Position numbers and translations under genes: made by a program
Origin: Opitutia bacterium
GTDB lineage: Bacteria; Verrucomicrobiota; Verrucomicrobiia; Opitutales; Opitutaceae
Reading direction: 5' to 3'
NCBI GenBank assembly: GCA_003142615.1
Contig: PLMW01000005.1
Location: forward strand, 1-64,000
Length of the DNA: 64,000 nt
Part shown: positions 28,943 through 38,084 of the stretch, piece after piece
How the letters are laid out: each line of letters begins with the position of its first letter
How positions within the stretch are numbered: position 1 is the stretch's first letter
The notes under the pieces: generated by a model
What the model saw: the letters and a program-made list of their open reading frames with translations, nothing else
Told to the model about the DNA's origin: nothing
Database searches by the model: none

Positions 28943-29944
28943 TTAGATTTCCTTCTTGGTGTCGAGGAGGCGCTCGTCGAACTTCATGCCGAGCGAGAGG
29001 CCGAGGGCCTCGAGCTTCTCCTTGATCTCGTTGAGCGATTTCTTGCCGAAATTGCGGTACTTGAGCATCTCCTGCTCGGTCTTCATGGCGAGTTCGCCGA
29101 CCGTGGTGATGTTCGCGTTGTTCAGGCAGTTGGCCGCACGCACGGAGAGCTCGATCTCGTTGACCGACATGTTGAGCAGCTTGCGGAGCTTGTTCTCCTC
29201 CTCGCTGACGGTGCTCTGCTGGCTCTCGAACTCATAATGCTCCTCGCTGACGCGGTCGAACACGTCGAGGTGGTGCTTGAGGATCGAGGCGGACTGCTTG
29301 AGGGCGTCATCGGGCGTGATGCGGCCGTCGGTCCAGATCTCGAGGATGAGCTTGTCATAGTCGGTGATCTGGCCGACGCGGGTGTTTTCGACCGTGTAAC
29401 GGACGAGGCGCACCGGGCTGAAGAGCGAATCGATCGGGATGACGCCGATGGGCTGGTCTTCCTTCTTGTTGCTCTCGCCCGGGCAGTAGCCGCGGCCGGT
29501 TTTGATCTCGATCTCGGCCTCGACCGGGCGGTTCTTGTCGAGCGTGCAGATCAGCTGGTCGGGATTGACGATCTGGATGGCCGGATCGGGCTGGATGTCG
29601 GCGGCGGTGACGGGACCCTCGCGGCTGGCCTTGATGATAAGCCGCACCGGTTCCCGCTTCTGGGAAATGATCAGGACCTTCTTGAGATTGAGGACGATGT
29701 CCGTGACATCCTCGACCACGCCGTCGATGCTTTGGAACTCATGCTGCACGCTCTCGATCTTGATCGAGCTGATGGCGGCGCCCTCGATGGAGCTCAGGAG
29801 CACGCGGCGGAGGGAATTGCCGACGGTGTGACCGTAACCGGCCTCGAAGGGCTCGGCGATGAACTTGGCGTAAGTCGGGCTGGAGCCTTCCTCAACCTTG
29901 GTGAGTTTGTTGGGCAGTTCGAACTTTCCGAGGCGTTTGGGCAT
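28943..29944 (-). CDS. rpoA: RNA polymerase alpha subunit
   Basis: 333 aa from the ATG at 29944; the longer open frame upstream is spurious. The N-terminal domain carries the dimer/assembly region GYGHTVGNSLRRVLLSSIEG and the C-terminal domain the promoter UP-element-binding helices (LSVRAANCLNNANITTVGEL, RNFGKKSLNEIKEKLEALGL). Follows rpsD, precedes rplQ. Confidence 0.97.
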   Translation of the reverse strand: MPKRLGKFELPNKLTKVEEGSSPTYAKFIAEPFEAGYGHTVGNSLRRVLLSSIEGAAISSIKIESVQHEFQSIDGVVEDVTDIVLNLKKVLIISQKREPVRLIIKASREGPVTAADIQPDPAIQIVNPDQLICTLDKNRPVEAEIEIKTGRGYCPGESNKKEDQPIGVIPIDSLFSPVRLVRYTVENTRVGQITDYDKLILEIWTDGRITPDDALKQSASILKHHLDVFDRVSEEHYEFESQQSTVSEEENKLRKLLNMSVNEIELSVRAANCLNNANITTVGELAMKTEQEMLKYRNFGKKSLNEIKEKLEALGLSLGMKFDERLLDTKKEI

Positions 29945-29993
29945 GGCGGAGACAGGTTTAAGGGTTAAGTCGCAAAATGGGAAGCAGGCAGGG

Positions 29994-30605
29994 TTAGAAA
30001 CGGCTGTAGTACTCGACGATGAGCTGCTCGTTGATGGTGGGCTCCATCTCGTCGCGGACGGGCAGGCGGACGACGGTGGCCTTGAGGGCCTCGGCGTTGA
30101 GCGAGAGCCAGCCGGGAACATTGCGGAGGCGGTTCTCCTCCAGGCCGCGCGTGGCGATCTGGCGCGAGGAGGCGGCGGGCTTCACCTCGATCTCGTCGCC
30201 TGGCTTCACGTTGTAACTGGGGATGTCGACCTTGCGGCCGTTCACCCGGATGTGGCCGTGGTTGACGAACTGGCGCGCGGCGGCGCGCGTCTTGGTGAAA
30301 CCGAGGTGATAAACGACACTGTCAAGGCGCGTCTCGAGGAGCTGCAGGAACCGCTCGCCGGTGACGCCGCGTTCCTTCTTGGCGACCGCGAAAACGCGGC
30401 GGAACTGCCGTTCCAGCAGGCCGTAGATGTAGCGGGCCTTCTGTTTCTCGGAAAGGCCGACGGCATACTCCGACATTTTGCGGCGCGACTTGGGGCCATG
30501 CTGGCCGGGCGGGAAGTTGCGGCGTTCAAACGCCTTGCCGGAGCCAAGGATGTACTGGCCGAAGCGGCGGCTGATGCGGGTTTTGGGACCGATGTAGCGG
30601 GCCAT
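29994..30605 (-). CDS. rpsD: 30S ribosomal protein S4
   Basis: Primary 16S rRNA binder, 203 aa. MARYIGPKTRISRRFGQYIL at the start, PPGQHGPKSRRKMSEYAVGL, and the S4 RNA-binding domain LETRLDSVVYHLGFTKTRAA. It lacks the four-cysteine zinc motif, so it is the C-minus type. Between rpsK and rpoA as in the classical alpha operon, where S4 is usually the autoregulator. Confidence 0.97.
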   Translation of the reverse strand: MARYIGPKTRISRRFGQYILGSGKAFERRNFPPGQHGPKSRRKMSEYAVGLSEKQKARYIYGLLERQFRRVFAVAKKERGVTGERFLQLLETRLDSVVYHLGFTKTRAAARQFVNHGHIRVNGRKVDIPSYNVKPGDEIEVKPAASSRQIATRGLEENRLRNVPGWLSLNAEALKATVVRLPVRDEMEPTINEQLIVEYYSRF

Positions 30606-30636
30606 GGTGAAAAAGGGTCGATGGTCGGGGCGCGAC

Positions 30637-31335
30637 TTACACGCGGCGGCGCTTGCGCGGACGGCAGCCGTTGTGCGGCACGGGGGTCACGTCAACGAGG
30701 GAGGTGACTTCGAGGCCGATGGCCTGAAGGGCGCGGATGGCGGAGTCACGGCCCAGACCGGGGCCGCTGACGCGGATCTGCACGTCCTTGAGTCCGTGCG
30801 CCATGGCATTGCGCGCCGCGTCCTGGGCGACGATCTGGGCGGCGTAGGCGGTCGACTTGCGCGAACCGCGGAAGTTGCATTTGCCGGCGCTGGACCAGGC
30901 GATGACGTTGCCCTTGAGATCGGTGATGGTGACAACGGTGTTGTTGAACGTGGCGAGGATGTTCGCGAGGCCGGTGATGATGTTTTTCGCCCCCTTGGCC
31001 TTGCGAACCTTGATCTCGCCCAGCTCCTCCTTGAGCAGCTCCTCGGCGGTGGGCTGCTTGGCCACGCCACCCACCATCTCCACCGGCTTGTCAGCCGGGG
31101 CGGCCGCGGGCGCGGCGCCTTCCGTCGCGGGCGCGGCGGGGGCGTCCTTTTTCGCACCCTTGTCGCCGGTGGCGCGACCGTGCTCGCCACTGGCGGAGGC
31201 CTTGGGGGCCTTCTCCCTGGCGGGTTTCTTTTCGACGGCCTCCGCCTTGGCGGGAGCCTCGGCAGGCGCGGGCGCAGCCTCCTTTTTCGGGGCCTTCTCC
31301 TTTTTCGGGGCGGGGGTGGATTTTTCTTCAGCCAT
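30637..31335 (-). CDS. rpsK: 30S ribosomal protein S11 with long N-terminal extension
   Basis: 232 aa against about 129 in E. coli. Residues 109-232 are a complete S11 ([72 protein letters not shown]). Residues 1-108 are a low-complexity Ala/Lys/Pro/Glu stretch, then a possible helix [12 protein letters not shown]. The ATG at 31335 follows rpsM by 8 nt and no start codon nearer the core has a better context, so the extension is probably translated. It would project from the platform of the 30S subunit. Confidence 0.95.
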   Translation of the reverse strand: MAEEKSTPAPKKEKAPKKEAAPAPAEAPAKAEAVEKKPAREKAPKASASGEHGRATGDKGAKKDAPAAPATEGAAPAAAPADKPVEMVGGVAKQPTAEELLKEELGEIKVRKAKGAKNIITGLANILATFNNTVVTITDLKGNVIAWSSAGKCNFRGSRKSTAYAAQIVAQDAARNAMAHGLKDVQIRVSGPGLGRDSAIRALQAIGLEVTSLVDVTPVPHNGCRPRKRRRV

Positions 31336-31343
31336 GGCGGGGA

Positions 31344-31733
31344 TCAGACGGGAGTTTCAGCTTTTTGCTTGGTGACACCGACGGTCTTGCGCGGGCCCTT
31401 GCGGGTGCGTGCGTTCGTGCTGGTGCGCTGGCCGCGGACGGGCAGGCCCTTGCGATGGCGCACGCCGCGGTAGCAGTTGATGGCCTGGAGGCGCTTGAGA
31501 TTGGCGGTGATGTCACGACGGAGGTCGCCTTCGACGTTCCACTTCCGGTCCGTGATGACGTGGAGAATCTTGTTGAGCTGCTCCTCGGTGAGGTCCGCAG
31601 CGCGCATGTTGGGGTCAAGGCCGGCGTCCTTGACGACGAGGCGGGCCCGCGTGGGACCGATGCCGTAGATGTAACAAAGAGAGAAGGCGATCTTCTTCTT
31701 CGGAGGGATGTCGACACCAAGCAGACGTGGCAT
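31344..31733 (-). CDS. rpsM: 30S ribosomal protein S13
   Basis: 129 aa head protein contacting the P-site tRNA and bridge B1. [36 protein letters not shown] and [19 protein letters not shown] are diagnostic, with a short basic tail. It follows map directly. infA and rpmJ, usual between map and rpsM, are absent (19-nt gap). Confidence 0.97.
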   Translation of the reverse strand: MPRLLGVDIPPKKKIAFSLCYIYGIGPTRARLVVKDAGLDPNMRAADLTEEQLNKILHVITDRKWNVEGDLRRDITANLKRLQAINCYRGVRHRKGLPVRGQRTSTNARTRKGPRKTVGVTKQKAETPV

Positions 31734-31751
31734 GGGAAAATATGAGGGTGG

Positions 31752-32573
31752 TTAATTGTGAGTGGAGGGAGCGGGAACGGACGAAGGCGGAAAAACGGGC
31801 GGCGGGAGCGGGCGCGGGATCGTGAGAATCTCGGGGCCTTTCTCGGCGGTGAGCACGGTGTGTTCGAAGTGAGCGGAGGGCTGGCCATCGGCGGTCACGA
31901 CCGTCCAGCCGTCGGCGAGCGTCTTCACGTGGCAGGTTCCGAGATTGACCATGGGCTCGATGGCGAGGGTCATGCCGGGTTTTATTTTTTCCCCCGTGCC
32001 GCGGCGGCCGAAGTTTGGAATCTGCGGCTCCTCGTGCATCGAACGGCCGACGCCATGACCGACCAAGTCGCGGACGACCCCGAAACCGCGCGCCTCGACA
32101 AGGGTCTGGATGGCATGGGAGATGTCGCCGATGCGATGGCCGACCTGCGCCTGCTTGATGCCGACCTGGAGGGCCTCCTCGGTGGTCTGGAGAAGCTCGG
32201 CGACCCGCGGCGCGATGACGCCGACCGGCATGGTGATGGCATTGTCGCCGATGTATCCGTGGTATTCGACGGTGATATCGAGCGAGATGATGTCGCCTTC
32301 GCGAAGGATGCGCTTGAGGGAGCCGATGCCGTGGACGACCTCCTCGTTGACCGAGAGGCAGGTGTGGGCGGGAAAACGGCGCGAACCGATCTGATAACCA
32401 TAATCCGCGCTGCGCGCGCCGTAACCGGCGATCAGGTCGCGACCGGCCTGGTCGAGGTCATAGGTGCTGATGCCCAGCTGTACGAGCGCCTTGAGACGGT
32501 GCAGCACCGCGGCGGCGATGGCACACGACTCGCGCATGCGCACGATGGCTTCCCGGTCTTTGATGGGGATCAT
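31752..32573 (-). CDS. map: methionine aminopeptidase type I
   Basis: Removes the initiator Met from nascent proteins. 273 aa. Metal ligands are visible: Asp in SLDITVEYHG, Asp in GDNAITM, His in GHGVGRSMHEEPQIPNFG, Glu in LAIEPMVNLG and Glu in SAHFEHTVLT. The last about 25 residues are a Pro-rich tail beyond the usual end. Its ATG overlaps the stop of the adk-like gene (ATGA). Confidence 0.97.
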   Translation of the reverse strand: MIPIKDREAIVRMRESCAIAAAVLHRLKALVQLGISTYDLDQAGRDLIAGYGARSADYGYQIGSRRFPAHTCLSVNEEVVHGIGSLKRILREGDIISLDITVEYHGYIGDNAITMPVGVIAPRVAELLQTTEEALQVGIKQAQVGHRIGDISHAIQTLVEARGFGVVRDLVGHGVGRSMHEEPQIPNFGRRGTGEKIKPGMTLAIEPMVNLGTCHVKTLADGWTVVTADGQPSAHFEHTVLTAEKGPEILTIPRPLPPPVFPPSSVPAPSTHN

Positions 32574-32983
32574 CGGACTGGGTCGGGCTCCAGTAGGAGT
32601 CCCAACGTGCGGTAATGTTCGAGCACCGCCGGATTGGCAGCGGGCCCGGCCCAGAGGCAGCCGGTCAGGGCTTCCTCGCGGGCTTCAAGCCATTCATCGA
32701 ACAGGCGGGCATGGAGCAGCGTAGCCGGGAATCCTTCCAACAGGAATCCCGCATCAGGTTTGCGCGCCCAGAACCACTTGCGCAGGATCGCGAGCAGGGT
32801 CTGGTCGGGCACGGCGGCGCCGTGCTGGCGCGCCTGCAAGGCCTGCCGGCCAAGCGGCGTGCGACGGCAAATCTCCTGATGCACAAGCGCTTCAGGAGAG
32901 ACGTGCTCTATCTTCAAAGAACGGGCCTCGGCGGCCAAGCCCGCAGGCAGCGGGCTGGCGGCACCGAAGTACAGTAGTTTCAC
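32570..32983 (-). CDS. degenerate adenylate-kinase-like protein (probable pseudoenzyme)
   Basis: About 137 aa from the GTG at 32983, chosen because VKLLYFGAASPLPAG aligns with the Adk start; GTG 33031 or TTG 33064 would extend it. The fold is followed: KIEHVSPEALVHQEI (Adk ISTGDLLR), TPLGRQALQARQHGAAVPDQ (LG...G.LVPD) and FLLEGFPATLLHARLFDEWL (FILDGFPRT..QA). But the P-loop GxPGSGKGT is gone, the Arg of GFPRT is Ala, and the LID and most of the C-terminal domain are missing. An intact frame, coupled to map by ATGA, in the exact position of adk in other spc operons suggests retention for another role. The true Adk must lie elsewhere. Confidence 0.75.
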   Translation of the reverse strand: MKLLYFGAASPLPAGLAAEARSLKIEHVSPEALVHQEICRRTPLGRQALQARQHGAAVPDQTLLAILRKWFWARKPDAGFLLEGFPATLLHARLFDEWLEAREEALTGCLWAGPAANPAVLEHYRTLGLLLEPDPVR

Positions 32984-33053
32984 CCCGGCCGCAAAGGCTG
33001 CCGGACAGCGAAAAGGTGTGGGGAATGACACGCATCTCCCGGGAAGTAAAGCC

Positions 33054-34553
33054 TTAAAGAACAAAGTGACGGATGAACCAAAAGACCATGCCAGTCAGGA
33101 AAATAAGCCCCAGAATGAGCCAGAGCCGGCCGACGGTCTTGAGGTCGGCGGCCTCGCCGATGGCCGAGGCGATGGCGGTGCTGCGGGCGCGGATGCGCCC
33201 CTTGCGGAGGAAGCCGTCGTAGTGCCGCTGGAGCAGGAAAGTCTCGAGCTGCCGCATCGTGTCGAGCAGCACACCCACGACGATGAGCATGCCGGTGCCG
33301 CCGAAGAAATAGGCGATGCGCTGCGGCACCTTGAATTCGAACAGCAGAAAGTCGGGCATGACGGCGATGACGGTCAGGAAAATCGCGCCGGCCAGGGTGA
33401 GCCGGGTCATGATGAAGTCGAGGAACTGCGCGGTGGGCTCGCCCGGGCGCACGCCCGGGATGTAACCGCCGTACTTCTTGAGATCGTCGGCGATCTGGAT
33501 CGGCTTGAACATGACCGACACCCAGAAGTAGCTGAAAAAAAGGATGAGAATCGAGTAGCCGGAGTAGTACATCCAGTGGCCGCGCAGGAGATTGCCGGCG
33601 AACTCGTTGAGGAACTTTAGATTAAATGCCGCGCCGAGTTGGGAGAGGATTTGCGTCGGGAAGAGCAGGATGGCCGCGGCGAAGATCACCGGCATGACGC
33701 CCGAGTAGTTGACCTTGAGCGGCAGGAAGGAGCTCTGGCCGCCGTAGACCTTCTGGCCGACCACCCGCTTGGCGTATTGCACGGGGATCTTCCGCTGTCC
33801 CTGGGTGATCATGATGATGCCCGCGATGACGATGACGAACAGCACGAGCATCATGAGGAGCTGCGGCATGCTGATGGCCTGCACGCCAACGGGGGCGAGA
33901 ATCAGCGTCTTGAGCGTCTGCGCCGCACCGGGGATGTCGGCGAGAATGCCGATGGTAATGAGGAGCGAGACGCCGTTGCCGATGCCGCGCTGGGTGATCT
34001 GCTCGCCGAGCCACATGAGCATCAGCGTGCCGGCGGTCATGAAGACGACCGAGGTCGCCAGGAACCAGCTCCGGTTGATGAGGATGATGTCGCCATAGAC
34101 ATTGACATCGTAGCCGCTGAAGAGGCGGCCGGGATTTTCGAGCGCCAGGATCAGCAGCGCGCCCTGGATGACGCAGATGAGCACCGTGGCGTAGCGCGTG
34201 TACTGGGTGAGCTTCTGCCGGCCGACGTCGCCCTCCTGCTGCAGGCGGCTGAGGGTGGGCACCACGGCGGTCATCAGCTGAAAGATGATCGAGGCGCTGA
34301 TATACGGCATGATGCCCAGCGCGCAGACGGCGCCTTTCACGAGCGCGCCGCCCGTGAACATGTTATAGAGACCCATCAACGCGCCGCCGGTGCTGCCCAC
34401 CTGCGACGTGAAAAAGTCCTGCAACGGTTTCGGATCGAGGCCGGGCAGCGGAATGTGTGCGCCCACGCGCGAAACGAACAGCAACGCCAGCGTATAGAGA
34501 ATCCGCGAGCGCAGCTCGGGGATTTTCATCGAGTTGGTGAAGGCGGAGAGCAT
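33054..34553 (-). CDS. secY: preprotein translocase channel subunit SecY
   Basis: Ten-helix channel of the Sec translocon. 499 aa from the ATG at 34553, about 55 longer than E. coli SecY; the extra is in loops (around VNVYGDIILINRSWF). Family signatures are present: LFVSRVGAHIPLPGLDP, YISASIIFQLMTAV, GNGVSLLITIGI, QGQRKIPVQYAKRVVG and GGYIPGVRPGEPT. The natural partner SecE is at 61146 and SecA at 734. The frame upstream of 34553 is spurious. Confidence 0.97.
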   Translation of the reverse strand: MLSAFTNSMKIPELRSRILYTLALLFVSRVGAHIPLPGLDPKPLQDFFTSQVGSTGGALMGLYNMFTGGALVKGAVCALGIMPYISASIIFQLMTAVVPTLSRLQQEGDVGRQKLTQYTRYATVLICVIQGALLILALENPGRLFSGYDVNVYGDIILINRSWFLATSVVFMTAGTLMLMWLGEQITQRGIGNGVSLLITIGILADIPGAAQTLKTLILAPVGVQAISMPQLLMMLVLFVIVIAGIIMITQGQRKIPVQYAKRVVGQKVYGGQSSFLPLKVNYSGVMPVIFAAAILLFPTQILSQLGAAFNLKFLNEFAGNLLRGHWMYYSGYSILILFFSYFWVSVMFKPIQIADDLKKYGGYIPGVRPGEPTAQFLDFIMTRLTLAGAIFLTVIAVMPDFLLFEFKVPQRIAYFFGGTGMLIVVGVLLDTMRQLETFLLQRHYDGFLRKGRIRARSTAIASAIGEAADLKTVGRLWLILGLIFLTGMVFWFIRHFVL

Positions 34554-34620
34554 GGGAGGTTGAAAGGTCGAAAACCGGGGGACGAGGACGGGCGCGGGGG
34601 GCGCGCCCCACATTCGGGCG

Positions 34621-35067
34621 TTACGCGGCGACAATGGCCTGCCCGCCGGCCTTCTCGATCTTGGCCTTGGCGGTGCCGGAGAACTTGCTGGCGGTGATCT
34701 TGAGGGCACGGTTGAGCTCGCCTTCGCCCAGCACCTTGACCGGCACGCCCCTGCGAACCAAGCCACCGGCGGCGAGTACGGCGGGCGTCACCTCGGTGAC
34801 AGCGGCGTCGAGCCGGGCGAGATCGCCGACGTTGACGACTTCGTACGCGACGCGGAAGCGGGCCCGGTTGAAGCCGCGCTGCGGGAGCTTGCGGTAAAGC
34901 GGCATCTGGCCGCCCTCAAAGCCAGGACGGATGGAGCCACCGCTGCGGGCCGTCTGGCCCTTGCCGCCACGACCGGAGGTCTTGCCATGGCCGCCGCCTT
35001 CGCCGCAGCCGACACGCTTGCGGCGGTGGACCGCACCGGGGACGTTCTTAAGTTCGTGGAGTTTCAT
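34621..35067 (-). CDS. rplO: 50S ribosomal protein L15
   Basis: 148 aa. MKLHELKNVPGAVHRRKRVG, GRGGKGQTARSG and RPGFEGGQMPLYRKLPQRGF are the L15 signatures. In the spc operon between rpsE and secY. The L30 gene usually just upstream is missing. Confidence 0.97.
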   Translation of the reverse strand: MKLHELKNVPGAVHRRKRVGCGEGGGHGKTSGRGGKGQTARSGGSIRPGFEGGQMPLYRKLPQRGFNRARFRVAYEVVNVGDLARLDAAVTEVTPAVLAAGGLVRRGVPVKVLGEGELNRALKITASKFSGTAKAKIEKAGGQAIVAA

Positions 35068-35105
35068 GGGCGTCTGGAATGGTGACCGGCGTTGCGGGGA
35101 CCGGA

Positions 35106-35124
35106 GCGGGGTCGGCGACCCCGC
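35106..35124. promoter_or_regulatory. stem-loop in the rpsE-rplO gap (usual rpmD position)
   Basis: gcggggtc and gaccccgc form a perfect 8-bp stem with loop ggc. No T-run follows. It may be an RNA-processing or translation-coupling element. Confidence 0.4.
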
Positions 35125-35139
35125 CTGCAGGATGAGGTT

Positions 35140-35658
35140 TCAACCATGGCTGCGGAGGGCGTGGACGTCCGCGGCGAGGCGGAGCTGGCGCAGGCCGTTG
35201 AGCGTGGCGTGGACGACGGCGATGTGGTTATTCGAACCCATCGATTTGGAAAGGATGTTGCGGATGCCCGCGGCCTCGAGGACGGCGCGGACGCCGCCGC
35301 CGGCGATGATGCCGGTGCCGGGGCTGGCGGGGCGGAGGAACACCTTGCCGCCGTCGAATTTGCCGAGAACCGCATGCGGAATGGTGTCGCCCTTGAGTTT
35401 CACCAAGACCATGCTTTTGCGGGCATGCTCGGTGCTCTTCTTGATCGCGTCGGGCACCTCGTTGGCCTTGCCGTAACCGATGCCGACCCTGCCCTTCTGA
35501 TCGCCGACAACCGCGAGTGCGGAGAAGCTGAAACGGCGGCCGCCCTTGACGACCTTGGCGCAACGGTTGATGAAGACGACCTTCTCGATCATCTCGGGCG
35601 CGCCGGAGGCGGTCTCGGGGGTTCGCGAGGCAGTGGAATTTCTGAATGGGATGCTCAT
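35140..35658 (-). CDS. rpsE: 30S ribosomal protein S5
   Basis: 172 aa. [40 protein letters not shown] and [20 protein letters not shown] are typical; the double-stranded RNA-binding and C-terminal domains are complete. Part of decoding fidelity with S4 and S12. Follows rplR. Confidence 0.97.
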   Translation of the reverse strand: MSIPFRNSTASRTPETASGAPEMIEKVVFINRCAKVVKGGRRFSFSALAVVGDQKGRVGIGYGKANEVPDAIKKSTEHARKSMVLVKLKGDTIPHAVLGKFDGGKVFLRPASPGTGIIAGGGVRAVLEAAGIRNILSKSMGSNNHIAVVHATLNGLRQLRLAADVHALRSHG

Positions 35659-35667
35659 GGGCGTTGG

Positions 35668-36030
35668 TTAAAAAACAAGGCCGGCGGCGCGCGCGGCTTC
35701 GGCAAAATTCTTTACCTTGCCGTGGTAGGGCCGGCCGTTGCGGTCGAAGACCACCTGGCTGAGCCCGGCGGCCCGGGCCTTGGCACCGAAGGCCGCTCCG
35801 AGCGTCTTGGCGCCGGCCAGGTTGGCCTTGAGGTTCTGTTTGCGGAGTTCGGGATCGACGCTGGAGAGAAAGACAACCGTGGTGGCGTTGTCGTCGTTGA
35901 TCGCCTGGGCGTAGATGTGCTTGCCCGAAAACTTGACGCTGAGGCGCGGCCGCGCGGCGGTGCCGGCGATCTTCTGGCGGATGCGCCACTTGCGCTTCTG
36001 CAGCAGCTGGGCTTTGTGAATGGTGTTCAT
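35668..36030 (-). CDS. rplR: 50S ribosomal protein L18
   Basis: 120 aa 5S rRNA-binding protein. RKWRIRQKIAGTAARPRLSV, KHIYAQAINDDNATTVVFLS and the end VVFDRNGRPYHGKVKNFAEA are typical. Lies between rplF and rpsE in canonical order. Confidence 0.97.
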   Translation of the reverse strand: MNTIHKAQLLQKRKWRIRQKIAGTAARPRLSVKFSGKHIYAQAINDDNATTVVFLSSVDPELRKQNLKANLAGAKTLGAAFGAKARAAGLSQVVFDRNGRPYHGKVKNFAEAARAAGLVF

Positions 36031-36068
36031 AGCTGGTGCGACCCGGTGAAAATTGGTAACGGGAGTCG

Positions 36069-36608
36069 TTACGCGACGGTCTTGCCTTCCTTGCGGCGGA
36101 CGCGCTCGCCGACGATGCGCACGCCCTTGCCCTTGTAAGGCTCGGGCGGATAGAAGCTGCGAATCTCGGCGGTGACGGCGCCGACCATCTGCTTGTCAGC
36201 TCCTTCAACCTTGAGCTTGGTGTTGTCGGTGACGGTCACCTTGATGCCCTCGGGGATGTCGAAGAGGATCGGGTGCGAAAAGCCGAGCGTGAGATCGAGC
36301 TGCTTGCCCTTGAGGGCAGCCTTGAAACCGACGCCTTGGATTTCAAGGTCCTTGGAGAAGCCCGCGGTGACGCCCTTGACCATGCCGTTGATGACCGAGC
36401 GGGCGGTGCCGTACATGGCCTTGGCGAAGCGGCTCTCCCCCAGTGGTGTGACGATGATCTGGTGCTTGTCGTTAACCGACAGCTTGACGACGTCGGCGAA
36501 GGTTTTGCTGACCTTGCCCTTCGGGCCCTCCACGAGAATGGAGTGATCCTGCACGTCGACCTTGACCTTGTCGGGAATGGGAACGGGTTGTTTGCCGATG
36601 CGGCTCAT
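36069..36608 (-). CDS. rplF: 50S ribosomal protein L6
   Basis: 179 aa from the ATG at 36608 (MSRIGKQPVPIPDKVKVDVQ). Two tandem L6 domains; GFSHPILFDIPEGI and the C-terminal PYKGKGVRIVGERVRRKEGK are diagnostic. Sits 14 nt after rpsH. The longer frame upstream is spurious. Confidence 0.97.
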   Translation of the reverse strand: MSRIGKQPVPIPDKVKVDVQDHSILVEGPKGKVSKTFADVVKLSVNDKHQIIVTPLGESRFAKAMYGTARSVINGMVKGVTAGFSKDLEIQGVGFKAALKGKQLDLTLGFSHPILFDIPEGIKVTVTDNTKLKVEGADKQMVGAVTAEIRSFYPPEPYKGKGVRIVGERVRRKEGKTVA

Positions 36609-36622
36609 GGCGGAGGGTCTCC

Positions 36623-37015
36623 TTACCAAACGTTGCAGATGAGTTCGCCGCCAAGCTTGTGGCGGCGGCAGTCCTGGTCCTTCAAGAGACCCTTGGAAGT
36701 GGAAAGAATCGAGATGCCGAGGCCGTTGAGGACGAGCGAAATCTCGCCGGACCGGCAATAGAGCCGGCGGCCGGGCGTGCTCATGCGGCGGATGCCGGTG
36801 ATGGCGGGCGCGCTGTCGACATATTTGAGCTTCACCACGAGGGTCTTGTGGCCCAGTTCGTCGGCGCCGGTTGAATAGTCGGCGACATAGCCCTCGGCCT
36901 TGAGGATGGCGGCGAGGCCTTCCTTGAGTTTCGAGTACGGGGCGGCGCACTCTTCGCGACGGGCCTTGCTGGCGTTGCGCAGGCGGGTCAGGAAATCACT
37001 GATCGGGTCGGTCAT
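36623..37015 (-). CDS. rpsH: 30S ribosomal protein S8
   Basis: 130 aa from the ATG at 37015 (MTDPISDFLTRLRNASKARR), canonical length. RRMSTPGRRLYCRSGEIS and LSTSKGLLKDQDCRRHKLGG are the S8 signature (STSKG..t...a......GGe.l). S8 is the usual autoregulator of spc operons. Confidence 0.97.
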   Translation of the reverse strand: MTDPISDFLTRLRNASKARREECAAPYSKLKEGLAAILKAEGYVADYSTGADELGHKTLVVKLKYVDSAPAITGIRRMSTPGRRLYCRSGEISLVLNGLGISILSTSKGLLKDQDCRRHKLGGELICNVW

Positions 37016-37075
37016 GTTGGATGTTGTTGGATTGGCGCCGGGCGGGTCATATCCCACTCCCGCCAGCAAAAGTGG

Positions 37076-37381
37076 TCACCAGGAGGATTTGATCACGCCG
37101 GGAATCTTGCCGGCGAGGGCCAGCTCGCGGAAGGTGATGCGCGAGACACCGAATTTGCCGATGTAGCCGCGCGGGCGGCCGCTGAGGGAGCAGCGGTTGC
37201 GGATGCGTACGGCCGAGGAGTTGCGCGGGAGCTTGGCGATCTTCTTCTGCGCGGCAAAGAATTCCACGTCCGTGGTCTTCGGGTTGGCGAGGATGGCCTT
37301 CAGTTCGGCGCGCTTGGCCTTGTACTTTTCGACGAGGCGCCGGCGTTTCTTGTTGCGCTCGATGGCGGAGGTCTTGGGCAT
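37076..37381 (-). CDS. rpsN: 30S ribosomal protein S14 (zinc-free long form)
   Basis: 101 aa from the ATG at 37381 ([20 protein letters not shown]). The C-terminal signature [20 protein letters not shown] and IPGVIKSSW is clear. The Cys-x-x-Cys pairs of short zinc-type S14 are missing, so this is the C-minus form. Follows rplE. Confidence 0.96.
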   Translation of the reverse strand: MPKTSAIERNKKRRRLVEKYKAKRAELKAILANPKTTDVEFFAAQKKIAKLPRNSSAVRIRNRCSLSGRPRGYIGKFGVSRITFRELALAGKIPGVIKSSW

Positions 37382-37401
37382 GGTCGGAGATGGTTGGAAG
37401 G

Positions 37402-37983
37402 TCAGGCGGCCTTGGTGGCGGTGGGTTTGGCGGGGCCCTCGACTCGGCGGAAAGGCATGCCGAGCAGCCGCAGGAGTTCGCGCGCCTCGTCGTCGGTGTT
37501 GGCGCTCGTGACAATGGTGATGTCGAGGCCGATATGCTTCTTCACGTTGTCGACGGTGATCTCGGGAAAGATGGTGTGGTCGGTGATGCCGATGGTGTAG
37601 TTGCCCTGGCCGTCGAGCTTGGGGGACATGCCGCGGAAGTCGCGGATGGTCGGCAGCGCCACGGCGATGAGGCGGAGGAGAAACTCCCACATGCTGGAGC
37701 CGCGGAGCGTGACGTGGCAGCCGACGATCTGGCCCTGCTTGAGCTTGAAGTTGGCGATGGCCTTCCGCGACTTCGCCAGCACGGGCTTCTGGCCGGCCAG
37801 GGTGGCGACATCGCGCTGAACATCGGCGATCGCGTTCTTGTCCGCCTCGGCGTCGATGCCGGTGTTGATGGTGATCTTCTGCAGGCGGGGCACCTCGTGC
37901 TTGTTCGTGTAGCCGCGCAGCTTCATCAGCTCGGGCACGACGTGCTCGAGGTATTGTTTCCTAAGGGAGGGAGTGTAACTCAT
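37402..37983 (-). CDS. rplE: 50S ribosomal protein L5
   Basis: 193 aa 5S rRNA-binding protein, a little longer than E. coli (179). [55 protein letters not shown] and [20 protein letters not shown] are conserved. About 100 nt separates it from rplX, the largest gap in this stretch. Confidence 0.97.
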   Translation of the reverse strand: MSYTPSLRKQYLEHVVPELMKLRGYTNKHEVPRLQKITINTGIDAEADKNAIADVQRDVATLAGQKPVLAKSRKAIANFKLKQGQIVGCHVTLRGSSMWEFLLRLIAVALPTIRDFRGMSPKLDGQGNYTIGITDHTIFPEITVDNVKKHIGLDITIVTSANTDDEARELLRLLGMPFRRVEGPAKPTATKAA

Positions 37984-38084
37984 GGTGATGCGACCGGGTT
38001 TCCGAGCCGGAGGCGGATTGAGTGTTGATGGGAAAAGAGAAGTGGATCGGCAAAGGGCAGCGGGACGGCGGCGGCCCCCGCCCT

